Positions 14,604-15,520 of a stretch of DNA of 15,520 bases are shown piece by piece. Made by a program: the position numbers and the translations under genes. Origin of the DNA: Sphingopyxis sp. Lineage in GTDB: Bacteria > Pseudomonadota > Alphaproteobacteria > Sphingomonadales > Sphingomonadaceae. The stretch covers positions 1-15,520 of the forward strand of contig JAAUPH010000020.1 of NCBI GenBank assembly GCA_012035435.1, given 5' to 3'. The notes under the pieces were generated by a model that worked only from the letters and a program-made list of their open reading frames with translations, did no database searches and was not told the DNA's origin. Every line of letters begins with the position of its first letter. Within the stretch, counting starts at the first letter, position 1.

Positions 14604-15520
14604 CTATGCCTGCCGAACGCCCTTAGCCACGCTGTGCGGGCATTGCCGCGAACCTTGTCTGAGCGACGGATTTCGGCGTGTTTTGGCGACCATATCGCGC
14701 GCGGCGTCGCCAAAGCGGAACTCGCGCCGCTCGGCAAAGCTGCGCGCTGCGGCATCGGGCAGCGGATAGTCGCTCGCCATGTCCTTGGTGCGCTCGCGCG
14801 ACAGGGTGCGGACAAGCCTGCCAGAATCGGCAAAGTCATCGCGGCCATAATGAAGCTGCACCCCATCACGGTGGCGGGTGAGACCGACATAAGCGGAATG
14901 CCGGTCCATGCCCGGCGTTGCCAAGATATGCGCCTGATCGACTGTCACCCCCTGCGACTTGTGGAAGGTGGCGGCATAGCCATGATCGATATGGGCATAG
15001 TCCTTGAGGTCGAACGCTACACTACGCCCGTCGTCGGTGCGGACGGCCATATGTCCCGGCGTCACCTGCTCAACGGTGCCAAGCGTTCCGTTCTTCACCC
15101 CCATGCCGCGTTCGTTGCGCAGGAACATCATGCGGTAGCCGGTCGCAAACCTTCGCTCGCCGCGTTCGGTTTTGACGTCCACGTCGGCACCAAGCTCACC
15201 TCCATCGCGCAGCTTGTCGCGCGCTGCGATATTGACGTCGCGGACCTCGACATTGGTATGGGTAAGGATGATTCGGCTTTGGCTGGATCATTGGCGCGGG
15301 CGTGATCCCATCCCTCGACAAGCTCGGCTCGGGCGGCGTCGCGAGTGTCGGCGGCATGAACCATACCGTTGTCGCCATAGGTATTGATCGCCTCGCCCGT
15401 GCGTCCGGTGGCTAGCGCACGGGTGGCACCGCGCTGCCAGTCGTCGCGCTGACGGCGGATTTCGGTAATCTCGACCGCGCCATGCGCTTCGGCGAGCGAC
15501 AGGAATGCCGCCCCCGCCTC
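14604..15520 (-). pseudogene. traA: TraA-type conjugative relaxase/helicase, C-terminal part, frameshifted and partial
   Basis: The fragment enters from the right edge and belongs to the helicase half of Ti-plasmid-type TraA relaxases, which nick oriT and unwind the transferred strand. The 15276-15520 part reads AGAAFLSLAEAHGAVEI ... TRALATGRTGEAI ... MVHAADTRDAARAEL. The 14604-15275 part reads RIILTHTNVEVRDVN, YRMMFLRNERGMGVKNGTLG and the superfamily 1 motifs YAATFHKSQGVTVDQAHIL and SAYVGLTRHRDG. The two parts are in different frames; one extra C near 15274-15277 (AAAGCC to AAAGCCC) would join them. After FGDAARDMVAK (about 14690) the sequence no longer resembles the family and stops at 14604, so the 3' end is probably cut near the element edge. 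The relaxase domain lies outside the window. A working transfer protein is unlikely. Confidence 0.82.

Noticed and set aside
1..15520. CRISPR array, rRNA or complete insertion sequence
   Set aside because: No regularly spaced repeat array, ribosomal RNA stretch or transposase with terminal repeats was seen; the only repeated units are those listed.

Overview
The window is GC-rich, with alphaproteobacterial codon habits. Its gene content (a Ti/sphingomonad-type TraA relaxase, a signal-peptide-bearing Rhs protein preceded by a tiny secreted YD-repeat gene, and an island-type primase and tyrosine recombinase) suggests a sphingomonad-like alphaproteobacterium. This assignment is inference; no taxonomic marker is present except a tRNA-Leu fragment. 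The region reads as a patchwork genomic island with mobile-element relics, one polymorphic-toxin locus, one DNA-modification/restriction locus, one Fic gene and a tRNA attachment scar.

Layout. (1) 1-2703: a tyrosine recombinase (minus, runs off the left edge) lies 2 bp downstream of a primase/helicase that has lost its N-terminal half. An XRE regulator (plus) starts 15 bp from the point where the primase homology begins, so two unrelated pieces have been joined head to head. (2) 2704-3116: no gene; candidate terminator and a cluster of TGCAGC motifs. (3) 3117-8203, minus strand: a probable Rhs toxin operon in the order small secreted YD-repeat protein, Rhs core, Rhs C-terminal tip, predicted immunity gene. 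A one-base deletion separates the Rhs core from its tip exactly before the diagnostic DPxGY...DPDG motif. (4) 8478-8798, plus strand: a UvrD-type helicase remnant carrying motifs II, III and IV. It is fused tail to tail with the truncated second cistron of the next locus. (5) 8799-12400, minus strand: a 1165-residue methyltransferase with a PD-(D/E)xK-like motif (type IIG/IIL-like), overlapping by ATGA a second cistron that survives for only about 36 codons. (6) 12401-14147: a divergent promoter region with three similar 20-bp repeats, then an AbiEi-like winged-helix domain fused to a class II Fic domain. (7) 14148-14386: a run of stem-loops. (8) 14387-14440: the 3' portion of a tRNA-Leu gene (minus), broken at the anticodon loop, followed by AT-rich DNA with TGTGCTAAT repeats. 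This looks like one end of an element extending to the right. (9) 14604-15520: the C-terminal helicase part of a TraA relaxase (minus), frameshifted and probably 3'-truncated.

How it fits together. Transfer and integration genes are partial or broken. The cargo (Rhs toxin/immunity, methyltransferase-nuclease, Fic) is typical of a defence and competition island that has been through several insertions and deletions. The two best-supported single-base frameshifts (Rhs near 4108, TraA near 15275) would each be repaired by turning CC into CCC before GA on the minus strand. They may therefore be base-calling errors rather than mutations. A third possible shift near base 20 in the recombinase is weaker. 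The most interesting unknowns are the Rhs tip with its coupled immunity protein, the Fic gene with its repeats, and the lost partner of the methyltransferase.
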